From assembly GCF_000184745.1 (NCBI RefSeq), contig NC_014931.1, positions 1,922,001 through 1,986,000 of the forward strand: a DNA stretch of 64,000 bases, written 5' to 3'. A program made the translations under genes and the position numbers. Under the pieces are notes generated by a model. It saw only the letters and a list, made by a program, of their open reading frames with translations. It made no database searches and was not told the DNA's origin. This document shows, piece after piece, positions 18,776-30,463 of the stretch (its first letter is position 1; the number at the start of each line of letters is the position of its first letter). This stretch comes from Variovorax paradoxus EPS (GTDB taxonomy: Bacteria; Pseudomonadota; Gammaproteobacteria; Burkholderiales; Burkholderiaceae_C).

Positions 18776-20056
18776 ATGAACACCACCACTGAACTTTCTT
18801 CCGCACCCGATGTGCGCGCCCTCCGCATCGACGGCCAGCGCCTCTGGGACTCGCTGATGCAACTGGCCCAGGTCGGCGCTACCGAAAAAGGCGGCGTGTG
18901 CCGCCTCGCGCTCACCGACCTCGACCGCCAGGGCCGCGACCTCTTCACGCGCTGGGCGCGCGAAGCGGGCTGCGAAGTGCGCGTGGACGCCATCGGCAAC
19001 ATCTTTGCGCGCCGTGCCGGCCGCAACAACGCGCTGCCGCCCGTCACCACCGGCAGCCACATCGACACACAACCGACCGGCGGCAAGTTCGACGGCAACT
19101 ACGGCGTGCTCGCGGGGCTGGAAGTGATCCGCGCGCTCAACGATGCGAAGGTCGTGACCGAGGCACCGCTTGAAGTGGCGGTGTGGACCAACGAAGAAGG
19201 CTCGCGTTTCGTGCCCGTGATGATGGGCTCGGGCGTGTTCGTCGATGCCTTCACGCTGGAACACGCACTCGCGCAGCGCGACACCGAGGGCGTGAGCGTG
19301 GCGGAGGCGCTCGATGCAATCGGCTACGCAGGCAAGGTGCCCGCCTCGGCGTCAGCATCGCCCGTGGGCGCGTATTTCGAGGCGCACATCGAACAAGGCC
19401 CGGTGCTCGAAGCCAACGCGCGCGTGATCGGCGTGGTCGAAGGCGCGCTCGGCCAGCGCTGGTACGACGTGGTGGTGCTAGGCATGGAAGCGCATGCCGG
19501 TCCCACGCCGATGGAGTTGCGCAAGGATGCGCTGCTCGCCGCCGCCGAGCTCGTGATCGAGGTCAACCGCATCGCCCTCGCGCACGCACCGCATGCGCGC
19601 GGCACGGTCGGCTGGATCGACAACTACCCGAACTCGCGCAACGTGATTCCGGGCCGCGTGAAGCTCAGCGTGGACCTGCGCGCTGCCGACGACGTGGTGC
19701 TGTCCGCCATGGACGCGGCGCTGAAGGAAGCCGTGCAGCGCATCGCCGTCGCCGGCAAGGTCGAGGCGACGGTGGAGCAGGTCGTGTACTTCCCGCCCCA
19801 GCCTTTCACGCCGAAGCTCGTGTCCGCGGTGCGCGACGCCGCGGAGGCGCAGGGTCTCACCTGGATGAACGTGATCAGCGGCGCTGGCCACGATGCGGTG
19901 TACCTCGCCCGCGTGTGCCCGACCGCGATGATCTTCGTGCCCTGCCTGGACGGCATCAGCCACAACGAGATCGAAGACGCCGAGCCCGCGCACCTCGAAG
20001 CCGGCTGCAACGTGCTGCTGCAGGCGATGCTGCAGAGCGCGGGAGTCGCCGCGTGA
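18776..20056 (+). CDS. M20-family N-carbamoyl-L-amino acid hydrolase / beta-ureidopropionase-like amidase
   Basis: Dinuclear metal amidohydrolase of 426 residues. The family removes the carbamoyl group of N-carbamoyl amino acids (L-carbamoylase, beta-ureidopropionase) or acts on allantoate. Visible metal-site residues: His95 in TGSHIDTQPTGG, Asp106 in KFDGNYG, Glu140-Glu141 in WTNEEGSRF, His204 in EAHIEQGP, and the final His in GISHNEIE. The dimerisation domain sits in the middle (MEAHAGPTPMELRKD). Substrate choice inside the family cannot be read from these motifs. It overlaps the next gene by 4 bp (GTGA) and lies behind a Liv-type importer, consistent with uptake and hydrolysis of a ureido or amide compound. 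Confidence 0.83.
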   Translation: MNTTTELSSAPDVRALRIDGQRLWDSLMQLAQVGATEKGGVCRLALTDLDRQGRDLFTRWAREAGCEVRVDAIGNIFARRAGRNNALPPVTTGSHIDTQPTGGKFDGNYGVLAGLEVIRALNDAKVVTEAPLEVAVWTNEEGSRFVPVMMGSGVFVDAFTLEHALAQRDTEGVSVAEALDAIGYAGKVPASASASPVGAYFEAHIEQGPVLEANARVIGVVEGALGQRWYDVVVLGMEAHAGPTPMELRKDALLAAAELVIEVNRIALAHAPHARGTVGWIDNYPNSRNVIPGRVKLSVDLRAADDVVLSAMDAALKEAVQRIAVAGKVEATVEQVVYFPPQPFTPKLVSAVRDAAEAQGLTWMNVISGAGHDAVYLARVCPTAMIFVPCLDGISHNEIEDAEPAHLEAGCNVLLQAMLQSAGVAA

Positions 20057-21174
20057 AGGCGGCGCTTCGCCGCTTCCTGGCGATGGGCATGGTCGCGGCA
20101 TCGACGGCTGCCCTGGCCGCCGGAGAGCCGATCCTGGTCGGCCAGTCCGCCGTACTCACCGGCCCGTTCACGCCGAACAGCCTTGCGTTCATGGAAGGCC
20201 AGACGCTGTTCTTCGACCAGTTGAACAAGGCGGGCGGCGTCGGCGGCCGACCCGTCAAGATGATCACCTACGACGATGCCTACATCCCCGAGAAGGCGGC
20301 CGTCAATGCCGAGAAGCTGCTTGCCACCGACCGCGTGGTCTGCCTGTTCGGAACCATGGGCACCGGCATCGGCGCGGCCATAGTGCCTGTGGCGGCGAAG
20401 TACGACAGCTTCATTTTCGGCGGGCTGACCGGCGCGGCCGTGCTGCGCGGGCCGAAGGTGCCGATCTACCACGTGCGGGAGTCGTATGCCGACGAGGTCG
20501 CGCGCGTGATGAACCACCTGACGACCGTGGGCCTGACCCGCATCGCGATCGTCTCCAGCGACGACGCGTACGGCAAGGGCATCGAGAAGGATGCATTGGC
20601 CGCGCTCGAGAAAAGCAAGCAGCCGGCGCTGCTGTCGCTGCGCTTCGACCCGAAGGAAAAGGACCATCCCGCCATCGCGCAGCAGGTGATTGCGAGCGGC
20701 GCGCAGGCGGTGTACGTCATTGCGGCGGGTACGCCGGCCATCAACATCATCCGCTCGCTGGTGGCCGCGCCCTTCCATCCGCAGATCTACACGAACTCGG
20801 TGGCGAGCTCGTTCCTTCTGTACAAGGAGCTGGGCGACAAGAGCCGCGGCATCGTGCTGTCTCAGGTGATGCCGCCGTTCTGGAAAACGCGCTTTCCCAT
20901 CGTCGACGAATACCAGCGCGCACGAAAGGCCGCGGGCAGCGAAGGCGAGGGCTCCTACCTGGGGCTGGAGGGCTACGTCACGGCCAAGGCCTTTGCGGAA
21001 TCGCTGCAACGCGTGAAGGGGCCGATCAGCACCGAATCGCTCCGACGCAGCATCGAGAACTCGCCGCCCATGACCCTGAATGGTTTCCAGGTCGCGTTCC
21101 GCCCCGACAACCGCAACGGCTCCAGCTTCGGCGATATCACGATGCTGGGAAGCGCCGGAAAGTTTGCCCAATGA
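20053..21174 (+). CDS. Second Liv-type ABC substrate-binding protein
   Basis: Periplasmic binding protein of 373 residues. The GTG start at 20053 is preferred over the ATG ten codons later because only it gives a full signal peptide (VKAALRRFLAMGMVAASTAALAAG) with basic n-region, and it overlaps the hydrolase stop as GTGA. Mature part: ILVGQSAVLTGPFTPNSLAFMEGQ, then DDAYGKGIEKDALAALEK, a type I periplasmic-binding fold. No permease or ATPase follows, so it probably uses the LivHMGF importer upstream with a different substrate, or senses. It overlaps the MlrC gene by 4 bp. Confidence 0.82.
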   Translation: MKAALRRFLAMGMVAASTAALAAGEPILVGQSAVLTGPFTPNSLAFMEGQTLFFDQLNKAGGVGGRPVKMITYDDAYIPEKAAVNAEKLLATDRVVCLFGTMGTGIGAAIVPVAAKYDSFIFGGLTGAAVLRGPKVPIYHVRESYADEVARVMNHLTTVGLTRIAIVSSDDAYGKGIEKDALAALEKSKQPALLSLRFDPKEKDHPAIAQQVIASGAQAVYVIAAGTPAINIIRSLVAAPFHPQIYTNSVASSFLLYKELGDKSRGIVLSQVMPPFWKTRFPIVDEYQRARKAAGSEGEGSYLGLEGYVTAKAFAESLQRVKGPISTESLRRSIENSPPMTLNGFQVAFRPDNRNGSSFGDITMLGSAGKFAQ

Positions 21175-22652
21175 AAGTATTGATCGCACGTCTCAACCAC
21201 GAGACCAACACCTTCTCGCCCGTGCCCACGCCGCTCGCGGCCTTCGGGCCCGATGGCCCGACCTTCGGCGACGAGGCCTACAGGGACAACAAGGGCATGC
21301 GCACCGCGATGTCGGCGTTCATCGAACTGGCCGAGCAGGCGGGTGCGACGCTGGTCACGCCGGTATCGGCCTCGGCCAATCCGAGCGGGCCGGTCGATGC
21401 GGGCGCCTACACCACCCTCACGCAATGCATCGTCGATGCGGCGCCGGGCTGCGATGCCATCCTTCTCGACCTGCACGGCGCGATGGTGGCCGAGAACAGC
21501 GTCGATGGCGAAGGCGACCTGCTGGTGCGGCTGCGCGCCGCGGCGCCGGGTGTGCCCATCGGCGTGGCGCTCGACCTGCATGCGAACGTGACGCCCGCGA
21601 TGGTCGGCAACGCGGACGTGATCGTCGGCTTCAAGACCTACCCGCACATCGACATGTACGAGACCGGCGAGCATGCGGGCCGCCTGCTGTTCGACCTGCT
21701 CGAAGGGCGCAGCAAGCCCGCGCTGCGCTGGCATCCGCTGCCGCTGATGGCGCACACGCTGCGCAGCGCTTCGTTCACCGGCGCGATGCAGCGGGCCATC
21801 GAGGCGGCGCGCGAGGCCGAGAAGTCGGAATCTCTCGCGGTCTCGATCTTCGCGGGCTTCTCGCTGTCGGACATCGAGGCGCCCTGCATGAGCGTGGTGG
21901 TGGTCGATGCCACGTCGCCCGAACGCGCACAGGCCACGGCCGACCGCATCGCCGCGCAGATGTGGGCCGAGCGCGAAGCCTTCATCTACCGCAGCGAGCC
22001 GCTGGCCGAATCGGTCGGGCGCGCCAAGCTCATCGCCGACGGCGCCACGCGTCCGGTGCTGCTGCTCGACCATGGCGACAACTGCATGTCGGGCGGAAGC
22101 TGCGACACGATGGATGTGCTGCAGGAAGCGCTCGCGCAAGGGCTGCACGGCATCGGCGTCGGGCCGCTGTGCGACCCCGAGGCGGTGTCCGAGTTGATCG
22201 CGGCGGGCGAGGGCGCCGAGGTGACGGTCGCGCTCGGCAACAAGGTGTCGCTCGAAGGCATCGGCCTCCAGAAAACGCCCGTGCGATTGACTGGCACCGT
22301 GCGCACCATCGGCAATGGCGAGTACGTGATCACCGGCCCCACCTACACCGGCCAGCGCAGCAGCATGGGCCGCACGGTGCTGTTCGACATCGGCGCGGCG
22401 CGCATCGTGGTGACCGAGCGCACGCAGGAACCGTGGGACATCGGCGTTTTCGAATGCGCGGGGCTCGATCCGCGCAATGAACGCTTTCTTCTTCTCAAGT
22501 CGCGCATGTACTGCCGGCCGGTGTTCGAGCCGCTCTCTGCGGCGCTGGTGGAGTGCGACAGCCCCGGTGTCACCAGTTCGGATTACAGCCTGTTCCCGTT
22601 CAGCAAGGTACGCCGGCCGGTGTTCCCGCTGGATGCGGAACTCGCTGCATAA
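21171..22652 (+). CDS. M81-family (MlrC-like) metallo-hydrolase
   Basis: Protein of 493 residues with the N-terminal M81/DUF1485 domain (MKVLIARLNHETNTFSPVPT; DAILLDLHGAMVAE; VALDLHANVTPAMV; FKTYPHIDMYETGEHA) and the C-terminal MlrC domain (LLDHGDNCMSGGSCDTM; RSSMGRTVLF). MlrC of Sphingomonas cleaves linear microcystin, but most relatives in soil bacteria have other, undetermined substrates. Histidines in NHET, LHGA, LHAN and YPHID suggest metal binding. It is translationally coupled to the binding-protein gene (ATGA overlap), so it belongs to the same pathway as the M20 hydrolase. The reaction is unknown. Confidence 0.8.
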   Translation: MKVLIARLNHETNTFSPVPTPLAAFGPDGPTFGDEAYRDNKGMRTAMSAFIELAEQAGATLVTPVSASANPSGPVDAGAYTTLTQCIVDAAPGCDAILLDLHGAMVAENSVDGEGDLLVRLRAAAPGVPIGVALDLHANVTPAMVGNADVIVGFKTYPHIDMYETGEHAGRLLFDLLEGRSKPALRWHPLPLMAHTLRSASFTGAMQRAIEAAREAEKSESLAVSIFAGFSLSDIEAPCMSVVVVDATSPERAQATADRIAAQMWAEREAFIYRSEPLAESVGRAKLIADGATRPVLLLDHGDNCMSGGSCDTMDVLQEALAQGLHGIGVGPLCDPEAVSELIAAGEGAEVTVALGNKVSLEGIGLQKTPVRLTGTVRTIGNGEYVITGPTYTGQRSSMGRTVLFDIGAARIVVTERTQEPWDIGVFECAGLDPRNERFLLLKSRMYCRPVFEPLSAALVECDSPGVTSSDYSLFPFSKVRRPVFPLDAELAA

Positions 22653-22743
22653 CCTCCCACGTCATCGACGCTGCGCGCGTGCGGCGCGACCGTTCATTCA
22701 CCCCGCGATGTTGCGGGTCGAACCCTCGAAAGGAATGGTCATC

Positions 22744-23121
22744 ATGAACACCGCCGCACACGACGCCACCACGATTGCCCAACGCTACATCGCCGTCTGG
22801 AACGAGACCGATGCCGGGCGCCGCGCTTCGCTGATCGAGGCCGGCTGGACTGCCGACGCGCACTACGTAGATCCCATCGCACAGGCCAGCGGCCGCGAGC
22901 AGATCAGTGCGCTGGTCGGCGCGGTGCACCAGCGCTACCCGGGCTTTCGCTTCAACCTGTTCGGCAAGGCCGAGGCGCATGGCGACAACCTGCGCTTCTC
23001 GTGGACGCTCGGCCCGAGCGGGGCGGAAGACTTGATCCAGGGCACCGATTTCGCGCAGCTCGATGCGGGGAAGCTGCGGTCGGTGACCGGTTTTCTCGAC
23101 AAGGTGCCGGTCGGCGCCTGA
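22744..23121 (+). CDS. SnoaL/NTF2-like protein
   Basis: Small cone-fold protein of 125 residues. Start chosen at MNTAAHDATTI, 9 nt after AAAGGA; an ATG three codons earlier touches that site. Pattern AQRYIAVWNETDAGRRASLIEAGWTADAHYVDP followed by GREQISALVGAVHQRYPGFRF is typical of SnoaL-like nuclear-transport-factor-2 domains, which bind small molecules or act as isomerases or cyclases. It lies 91 bp after the MlrC gene and ends the rightward cluster. The role is unknown; it may handle an intermediate of that pathway. Confidence 0.75.
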   Translation: MNTAAHDATTIAQRYIAVWNETDAGRRASLIEAGWTADAHYVDPIAQASGREQISALVGAVHQRYPGFRFNLFGKAEAHGDNLRFSWTLGPSGAEDLIQGTDFAQLDAGKLRSVTGFLDKVPVGA

Positions 23122-23132
23122 AAGAGAGCTGA

Positions 23133-23159
23133 GCGCGCCGGTCGTTCAGTCCGGCGCGC
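23133..23159. terminator. Possible bidirectional hairpin between convergent genes
   Basis: GCGCGCCGG (23133-23141) and CCGGCGCGC (23151-23159) form a 9-bp GC-only stem with a 9-bp loop that includes the stop codon of the leftward regulator gene. It sits exactly at the meeting point of two convergent genes. There is no T-tract on either side, so classical intrinsic termination is doubtful. Confidence 0.35.
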
Positions 23160-24282
23160 CGGCCGGCCGGCCGCGCCAGAGCTTGCGATACACCGTCGCG
23201 CGGCTGATGCCCAGCGCGCGTGCGGCCTCTGCCACATTGCCGCGCGCATCGGCCACGGCCTTGCGAATCAATGCGGTTTCCACATCGCGCAGCCTTGGCC
23301 GCGCATCGGGCACTGTCCCGCCCGCGCCGCTGCCGCCGCGCTGGGGCCGCACCTGCACCCGCAGGCCCGACCACAGCGGCACCTCGAGCGCCGCATCGCC
23401 ACGGCGGGCGGCATCGAACATCATGTGCAGCGGGAGCGCGAACAGGTCGTTGAAATGCAGGGCGTGCTGGCCGCGCGCCAGGGGCTGGTGCAGCATCTGC
23501 CGCGCGGCGGCGTTGGCGCCGGTGACGTTGCCGCTGGCGTCGATGCAGACCAGGCCCTCGGTGGCCTCGTTGCCCGGATGGCCCGGCCAAGCCAGGTGCA
23601 GCCGCAGCTCGCACGGGTCCTGCATGACCAGCATGTTCTCGATGCTGCGCGCCGAGAGGGTGGCCAGGTGCCGCAACTCGGGCCGCTCCACCGTCTGGAC
23701 CCCGCTCAGGTCGAGCATGCCGATGCAGTCGCCCCGGGGGCCGAAGAGCGGCGCGCCGGCGCAGCTGTAGACGCTGGTGTCGTCGAAAAAGTGCTCGCCG
23801 CGGTGCAGCCACACCGATTCCTGCTCGGCCAGCGCGGTGCTGATGGCCGAAGTGCCGATCGCGCATTCCGAAAGATCGACCCCGATCCGGCCGATGTCCC
23901 GCGCGTAGCGGCTGGCGGTGTCGGTGCCGTCGGGCAGCGCGCCCACGTCGATCACGATGCCGTCGGCGTCGGTCAGGATCGCGAAATAGCGGGTGTCGGC
24001 AATGGCGCGGGAGAGGCGTTCGATCACCGGCCGGGCGGCCGTGACCAGCGCCCGGTTGCGCTCGGTTGCCTCGCGGCTGGCCGACCGGCTCACCGGATCG
24101 AAGCTCACCCGCTGCTGCGGGCGGCGTCCGGCCTCGATGCAGCGCTGCCATGAACGGGTGATCCAGGGATCGATGCGCACCGTGCTCCGGGCGTGCGGCG
24201 CATCGCCGTGGAGCAGCTCGCGCCGGGCTTGGGCAATGGCCAGGGAGCGCTCGGGGGGAGGCGAAACGATCGTGGTATTCAT
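23146..24282 (-). CDS. GAF-domain, Fis-type HTH regulator (AcoR-like without AAA+ domain)
   Basis: Regulator of 378 residues. The N-terminal segment (VRIDPWITRSWQRCIEAGRRPQQRVSFDPVSR) is that of AcoR-type activators. A GAF sensor domain follows (ILTDADGIVIDV; ECAIGTSAISTALAEQESVWLHRGEHFFDD; CAGAPLFGPRGDCIGMLDLSG). The C-terminus is a Fis-type helix-turn-helix (ETALIRKAVADARGNVAEAA, RALGISRATVYRKL). The central AAA+ domain that AcoR uses with sigma-54 is missing, and the length fits a natural two-part protein, not a frameshift. It is divergent from the cox operon and is its likely regulator. Confidence 0.8.
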   Translation of the reverse strand: MNTTIVSPPPERSLAIAQARRELLHGDAPHARSTVRIDPWITRSWQRCIEAGRRPQQRVSFDPVSRSASREATERNRALVTAARPVIERLSRAIADTRYFAILTDADGIVIDVGALPDGTDTASRYARDIGRIGVDLSECAIGTSAISTALAEQESVWLHRGEHFFDDTSVYSCAGAPLFGPRGDCIGMLDLSGVQTVERPELRHLATLSARSIENMLVMQDPCELRLHLAWPGHPGNEATEGLVCIDASGNVTGANAAARQMLHQPLARGQHALHFNDLFALPLHMMFDAARRGDAALEVPLWSGLRVQVRPQRGGSGAGGTVPDARPRLRDVETALIRKAVADARGNVAEAARALGISRATVYRKLWRGRPAGAPD

Positions 24283-24396
24283 CGTGTGGGTTCGCGCGGG
24301 TGGCCCCGCTTTTCCTGGCTCACCGAAAGGCAAGCTGTTTCATTTTGAGAATTTCGCGGGCACTGCGCAAGTGTCGAGGGTTTTGCCTAGGATAGT

Positions 24397-24427
24397 GCGA
24401 AAGGTGGGCATCCAAGATGCCTTTCGC
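24397..24427 (+). promoter_or_regulatory. Hairpin-forming dyad in the coxS leader
   Basis: GCGAAA (24397-24402) and GGCATC (24407-24412) pair with GATGCC (24416-24421) and TTTCGC (24422-24427) around a 3-base loop, with a 4-base bulge on the left arm. It lies 34 bp before the coxS ATG and just after a TAGGAT (24388-24393) that could be a -10 box. It may be a regulator binding site for the divergent GAF/Fis protein or an mRNA leader structure. Confidence 0.45.
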
Positions 24428-24461
24428 TGAACCAGCCATCACCTTTCACGGAGACAGCCAC

Positions 24462-24959
24462 ATGCAGGTAGCTTTCAAGGTCAACGGCCGCGCAGTCACG
24501 GTCGACGCACCGCCAAACACCTTCCTTGTGCACGCGATCCGCGAGCACCTTCACCTCACCGGAACCCACGTCGGCTGCGACACCGCCCAGTGCGGCGCCT
24601 GCACCGTCCACGTCAACGGCCGGGCCATCAAGTCTTGCAACGTGCTGGTCGCCCAGGCGGCCGGCGCCGACATCACCACCATCGAGGGCATCGCCGAAGC
24701 CGACGGCACCATGCACCCCATGCAGGCGGCCTTCAAGGAATGCCATGGCCTTCAGTGCGGTTTCTGCACCCCCGGCATGGTCATGAGCGCCATCGACCTC
24801 TGCACCCACCACCCCAAATCGAGCGAATCGGAAATTCGCGAGCTGCTCGACGGCAACCTGTGCCGCTGCACCGGCTATCAGAACATCGTGAAGGCCGTGA
24901 AGATGGGCGGCGAGGCGATGGCCTCGGGCACTCCGGTCAAGACCACCGCCACGGCGTGA
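24462..24959 (+). CDS. coxS: Molybdenum hydroxylase small subunit, 2[2Fe-2S] (CoxS family)
   Basis: Iron-sulfur subunit of 165 residues that passes electrons from the molybdenum site to FAD. The start at [12 protein letters not shown] has GGAG upstream; an earlier in-frame ATG has none. The N-terminal plant-ferredoxin-type cluster uses [16 protein letters not shown] and the Cys of IKSCNV; the C-terminal cluster uses CGFCTPGM and [13 protein letters not shown]. All eight cysteines are present. It is followed 13 bp later by the large subunit. Order S-L-M differs from the M-S-L of Oligotropha CO dehydrogenase. Confidence 0.9.
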   Translation: MQVAFKVNGRAVTVDAPPNTFLVHAIREHLHLTGTHVGCDTAQCGACTVHVNGRAIKSCNVLVAQAAGADITTIEGIAEADGTMHPMQAAFKECHGLQCGFCTPGMVMSAIDLCTHHPKSSESEIRELLDGNLCRCTGYQNIVKAVKMGGEAMASGTPVKTTATA

Positions 24960-24972
24960 AGGGAGCAACATC

Positions 24973-27411
<2,439 letters not shown>

Positions 27412-27438
27412 ACAACAACACAGAAGGAATCACACCCC

Positions 27439-28230
27439 ATGTACGCCTTCACACTCGAACGGCCAGCCACCGTGGCCGATGCGGCCAAACTCATTGCCGG
27501 TGGCGCCAAGCCGCTCGCCGGCGGCCAGACGCTCCTTGCCTCCATGAAGCTCAGGCTCTCCGCACCCGAGCAGCTGGTGGACCTGGGCGGTATCAAGGAA
27601 CTCACCGGCATCAAGAAAGATGGCGGCACCATCACCATCGGTGCGATGTCGCGTCACCTCGACGTGGCGAACAACGCCGACGTGAAAGCCGCCTACCCGG
27701 CACTGGCCGACCTGGCCTCGCGCATCGGCGACCGGCAGGTGCGCGCGATGGGCACCATCGGCGGCTCGGTGGCCAACAACGACCCGGCCGCGTGCTATCC
27801 GAGCGCGGTGCTGGGCTCCGGCGCCACGGTCATCACCTCGAAGCGCGAAATTGCAGCCGACGATTTCTTCCAGGGCCTGTTCACCACCGCGCTGGAAGAG
27901 GACGAGCTGATCACCGCGATCCGCTTTCCTGTCCCGAAGCGCGCCGTGTACGAGAAGCTGCGCCAGAAGGCCTCGCACTTCCCGCTCGTCGGCATCTTTC
28001 TCGCGCAGTACGACAGCGGCGTGCGCGTGGCCATCACCGGCGCGGGCAACGGCGTGTTCCGCCATGCGGGGCTCGAGGATGCGCTCAACAAGAACTTCAC
28101 CGCGGCAGCCGCTGCGGCCGTGAAGATCGATGCGAGCGATCTCAACAGCGACCTGCACGCTTCGGCTGCTTATCGCGCGAACCTGATCAGCGTGCTTACG
28201 CAACGCGCCGTCACCAAGGCGCTCGGCTGA
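27439..28230 (+). CDS. coxM: Molybdenum hydroxylase FAD-binding subunit (CoxM family)
   Basis: Flavoprotein subunit of 263 residues, slightly shorter than Oligotropha CoxM (288). FAD is held by [14 protein letters not shown] near residues 32-45 and by [16 protein letters not shown] near 108-123. The C-terminal domain ([23 protein letters not shown]) is the CO-dehydrogenase flavoprotein C-terminal fold. It transfers electrons from CoxS to the final acceptor. A Ribosome binding site-like AGAAGGA lies upstream. Third gene of the cox operon. Confidence 0.9.
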   Translation: MYAFTLERPATVADAAKLIAGGAKPLAGGQTLLASMKLRLSAPEQLVDLGGIKELTGIKKDGGTITIGAMSRHLDVANNADVKAAYPALADLASRIGDRQVRAMGTIGGSVANNDPAACYPSAVLGSGATVITSKREIAADDFFQGLFTTALEEDELITAIRFPVPKRAVYEKLRQKASHFPLVGIFLAQYDSGVRVAITGAGNGVFRHAGLEDALNKNFTAAAAAAVKIDASDLNSDLHASAAYRANLISVLTQRAVTKALG

Positions 28231-28258
28231 AGCAGCAAGCCGATCACCGGAAGGCGCG

Positions 28259-29191
<933 letters not shown>

Positions 29192-29219
29192 GCGCGGCCG
29201 CAGACCGAGGCCGTTGCGC

Positions 29220-30434
29220 ATGGCCGGCATCCAGCAACTCGGCGACGTCCGCAGCGGCAAGCTCGCCAGCAACATCACCGCCTTTGGCCGCGCGCTGCGC
29301 CGTGCCGGTGTGCGCACCGATGCCATGCGCATCGCGCTCGCCGCCGAAGCGGTCACCCTGGTTGGCGTGGAAGACAAGCTCGACCTGAGCGCCGCGATGG
29401 AAGCCGTGATGGTCAGCCGCGAGCAGGACCGCATGGTGTTCCGCGAACTCTTCGATGCTTGGTTCCGCGATCCCGAGTTGGCGAACAAGCTGCTTGCCCA
29501 GATGCTGCCGAGCGCCGAGGGAAAGGCCGAACCCTCCAAGCGCCGGCCGCGCGTGCGCGAGGCCCTGACGGCGCCGCGCGATCCCACGAAGCCGGCCGTG
29601 GCCGCCAAGCCCGACAAGGAAATCGAGTTCGATGCCGCCATGACATCGAGCGACCGCCAGAGTCTGCAGCATGCGGATTTCAACGCGCTCGGCGCCTCCG
29701 AATACCGTTTGGTCGAGCGGCTCGCGCGCGACGTGACGCTGCCGATTCCTTCGCTGCCTTCGCGCCGTTTGCGCGCGGCGGGCGATGCCGGCCGGCAGCA
29801 TGCGCGCATGCACTGGCCCGGCGTGCTGCACGAGGCCGCGCGCACCGGCGGCGAGATCCTGCGCCTGCCGCGACTCTCTCGGCGGGAGCAACCCCTGCCG
29901 TTGCTGGTGCTGGTCGACGTGTCGGGCTCGATGGAGCGCTATGCGCGCCTGCTGCTCGCGTTTCTGCATGCGTCCACGCGAAGAGCCGGGCGGCGCGACG
30001 TGTTCGCCTTCGGCACCCGGTTGACCGACCTGACGCCTGCGTTCCGGCTCGCCGATACCGACGCCATGCTCGGTGCGGCCAGCCTCGCCATCGACGATTT
30101 CGCGGGCGGCACGCGGCTGGGCAGTTCGCTGGCCGAACTCCGGCGTGCGCATGCGCGTCGCCTCACCGGCCGCCGCACGCTCGTGCTGGTGATCAGCGAC
30201 GGACTGGACACCGGCGAGCCCGCCGTGCTGGAGAACGAATTGCTGTGGCTCAAGCGCCATTCGCGCCGGCTGCTGTGGCTCAACCCGCTGTTGCGCTTCG
30301 AGGGCTACGCCCCTCTGGCGCGTGGGGCCACCGTGCTGCACCGCCACGCGGACGCGATGCTCGCGGTTCACAATCTCAGTGCCCTCGAACAACTCGCCGC
30401 CAGCCTCGCCGCGCTGATGCGGTCCGGTCGCTAG
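29220..30434 (+). CDS. coxE: VWA-domain maturation protein (CoxE)
   Basis: Protein of 404 residues with a C-terminal von Willebrand factor A domain whose metal-ion-dependent adhesion site is complete (DVSGSM, then FAGGTRLGSSL and VISDGLDTGEP). The N-terminal part (LASNITAFGRALRRAGVRTDAMRIALAAEAV) is that of CoxE. MoxR/VWA pairs act as a unit, here in loading the molybdenum centre of CoxL. Start ATG at 29220 with GAGG upstream, 28 bp after coxD. Confidence 0.87.
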   Translation: MAGIQQLGDVRSGKLASNITAFGRALRRAGVRTDAMRIALAAEAVTLVGVEDKLDLSAAMEAVMVSREQDRMVFRELFDAWFRDPELANKLLAQMLPSAEGKAEPSKRRPRVREALTAPRDPTKPAVAAKPDKEIEFDAAMTSSDRQSLQHADFNALGASEYRLVERLARDVTLPIPSLPSRRLRAAGDAGRQHARMHWPGVLHEAARTGGEILRLPRLSRREQPLPLLVLVDVSGSMERYARLLLAFLHASTRRAGRRDVFAFGTRLTDLTPAFRLADTDAMLGAASLAIDDFAGGTRLGSSLAELRRAHARRLTGRRTLVLVISDGLDTGEPAVLENELLWLKRHSRRLLWLNPLLRFEGYAPLARGATVLHRHADAMLAVHNLSALEQLAASLAALMRSGR

Positions 30435-30463
30435 ACCCCCAAATAAAACAAGGAAGAACCACC

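Noticed and set aside
22477..22743. N-terminal extension of the SnoaL-like protein overlapping the MlrC gene
   Set aside because: The extension is Ser/Arg-rich shadow of mlrC; the ATG at 22744 has a proper ribosome binding site and matches the domain start.
23133..23159. Strong intrinsic terminator between convergent genes
   Set aside because: The stem is good but there is no T-tract on either strand, so it is listed only as a possible hairpin.
24283..24400. Sigma-54 promoter for the cox operon
   Set aside because: A CTGGC...GGC pattern near 24315 resembles -24/-12 elements but the spacing is off by one base and TTGC is missing; the divergent regulator also lacks the AAA+ domain.
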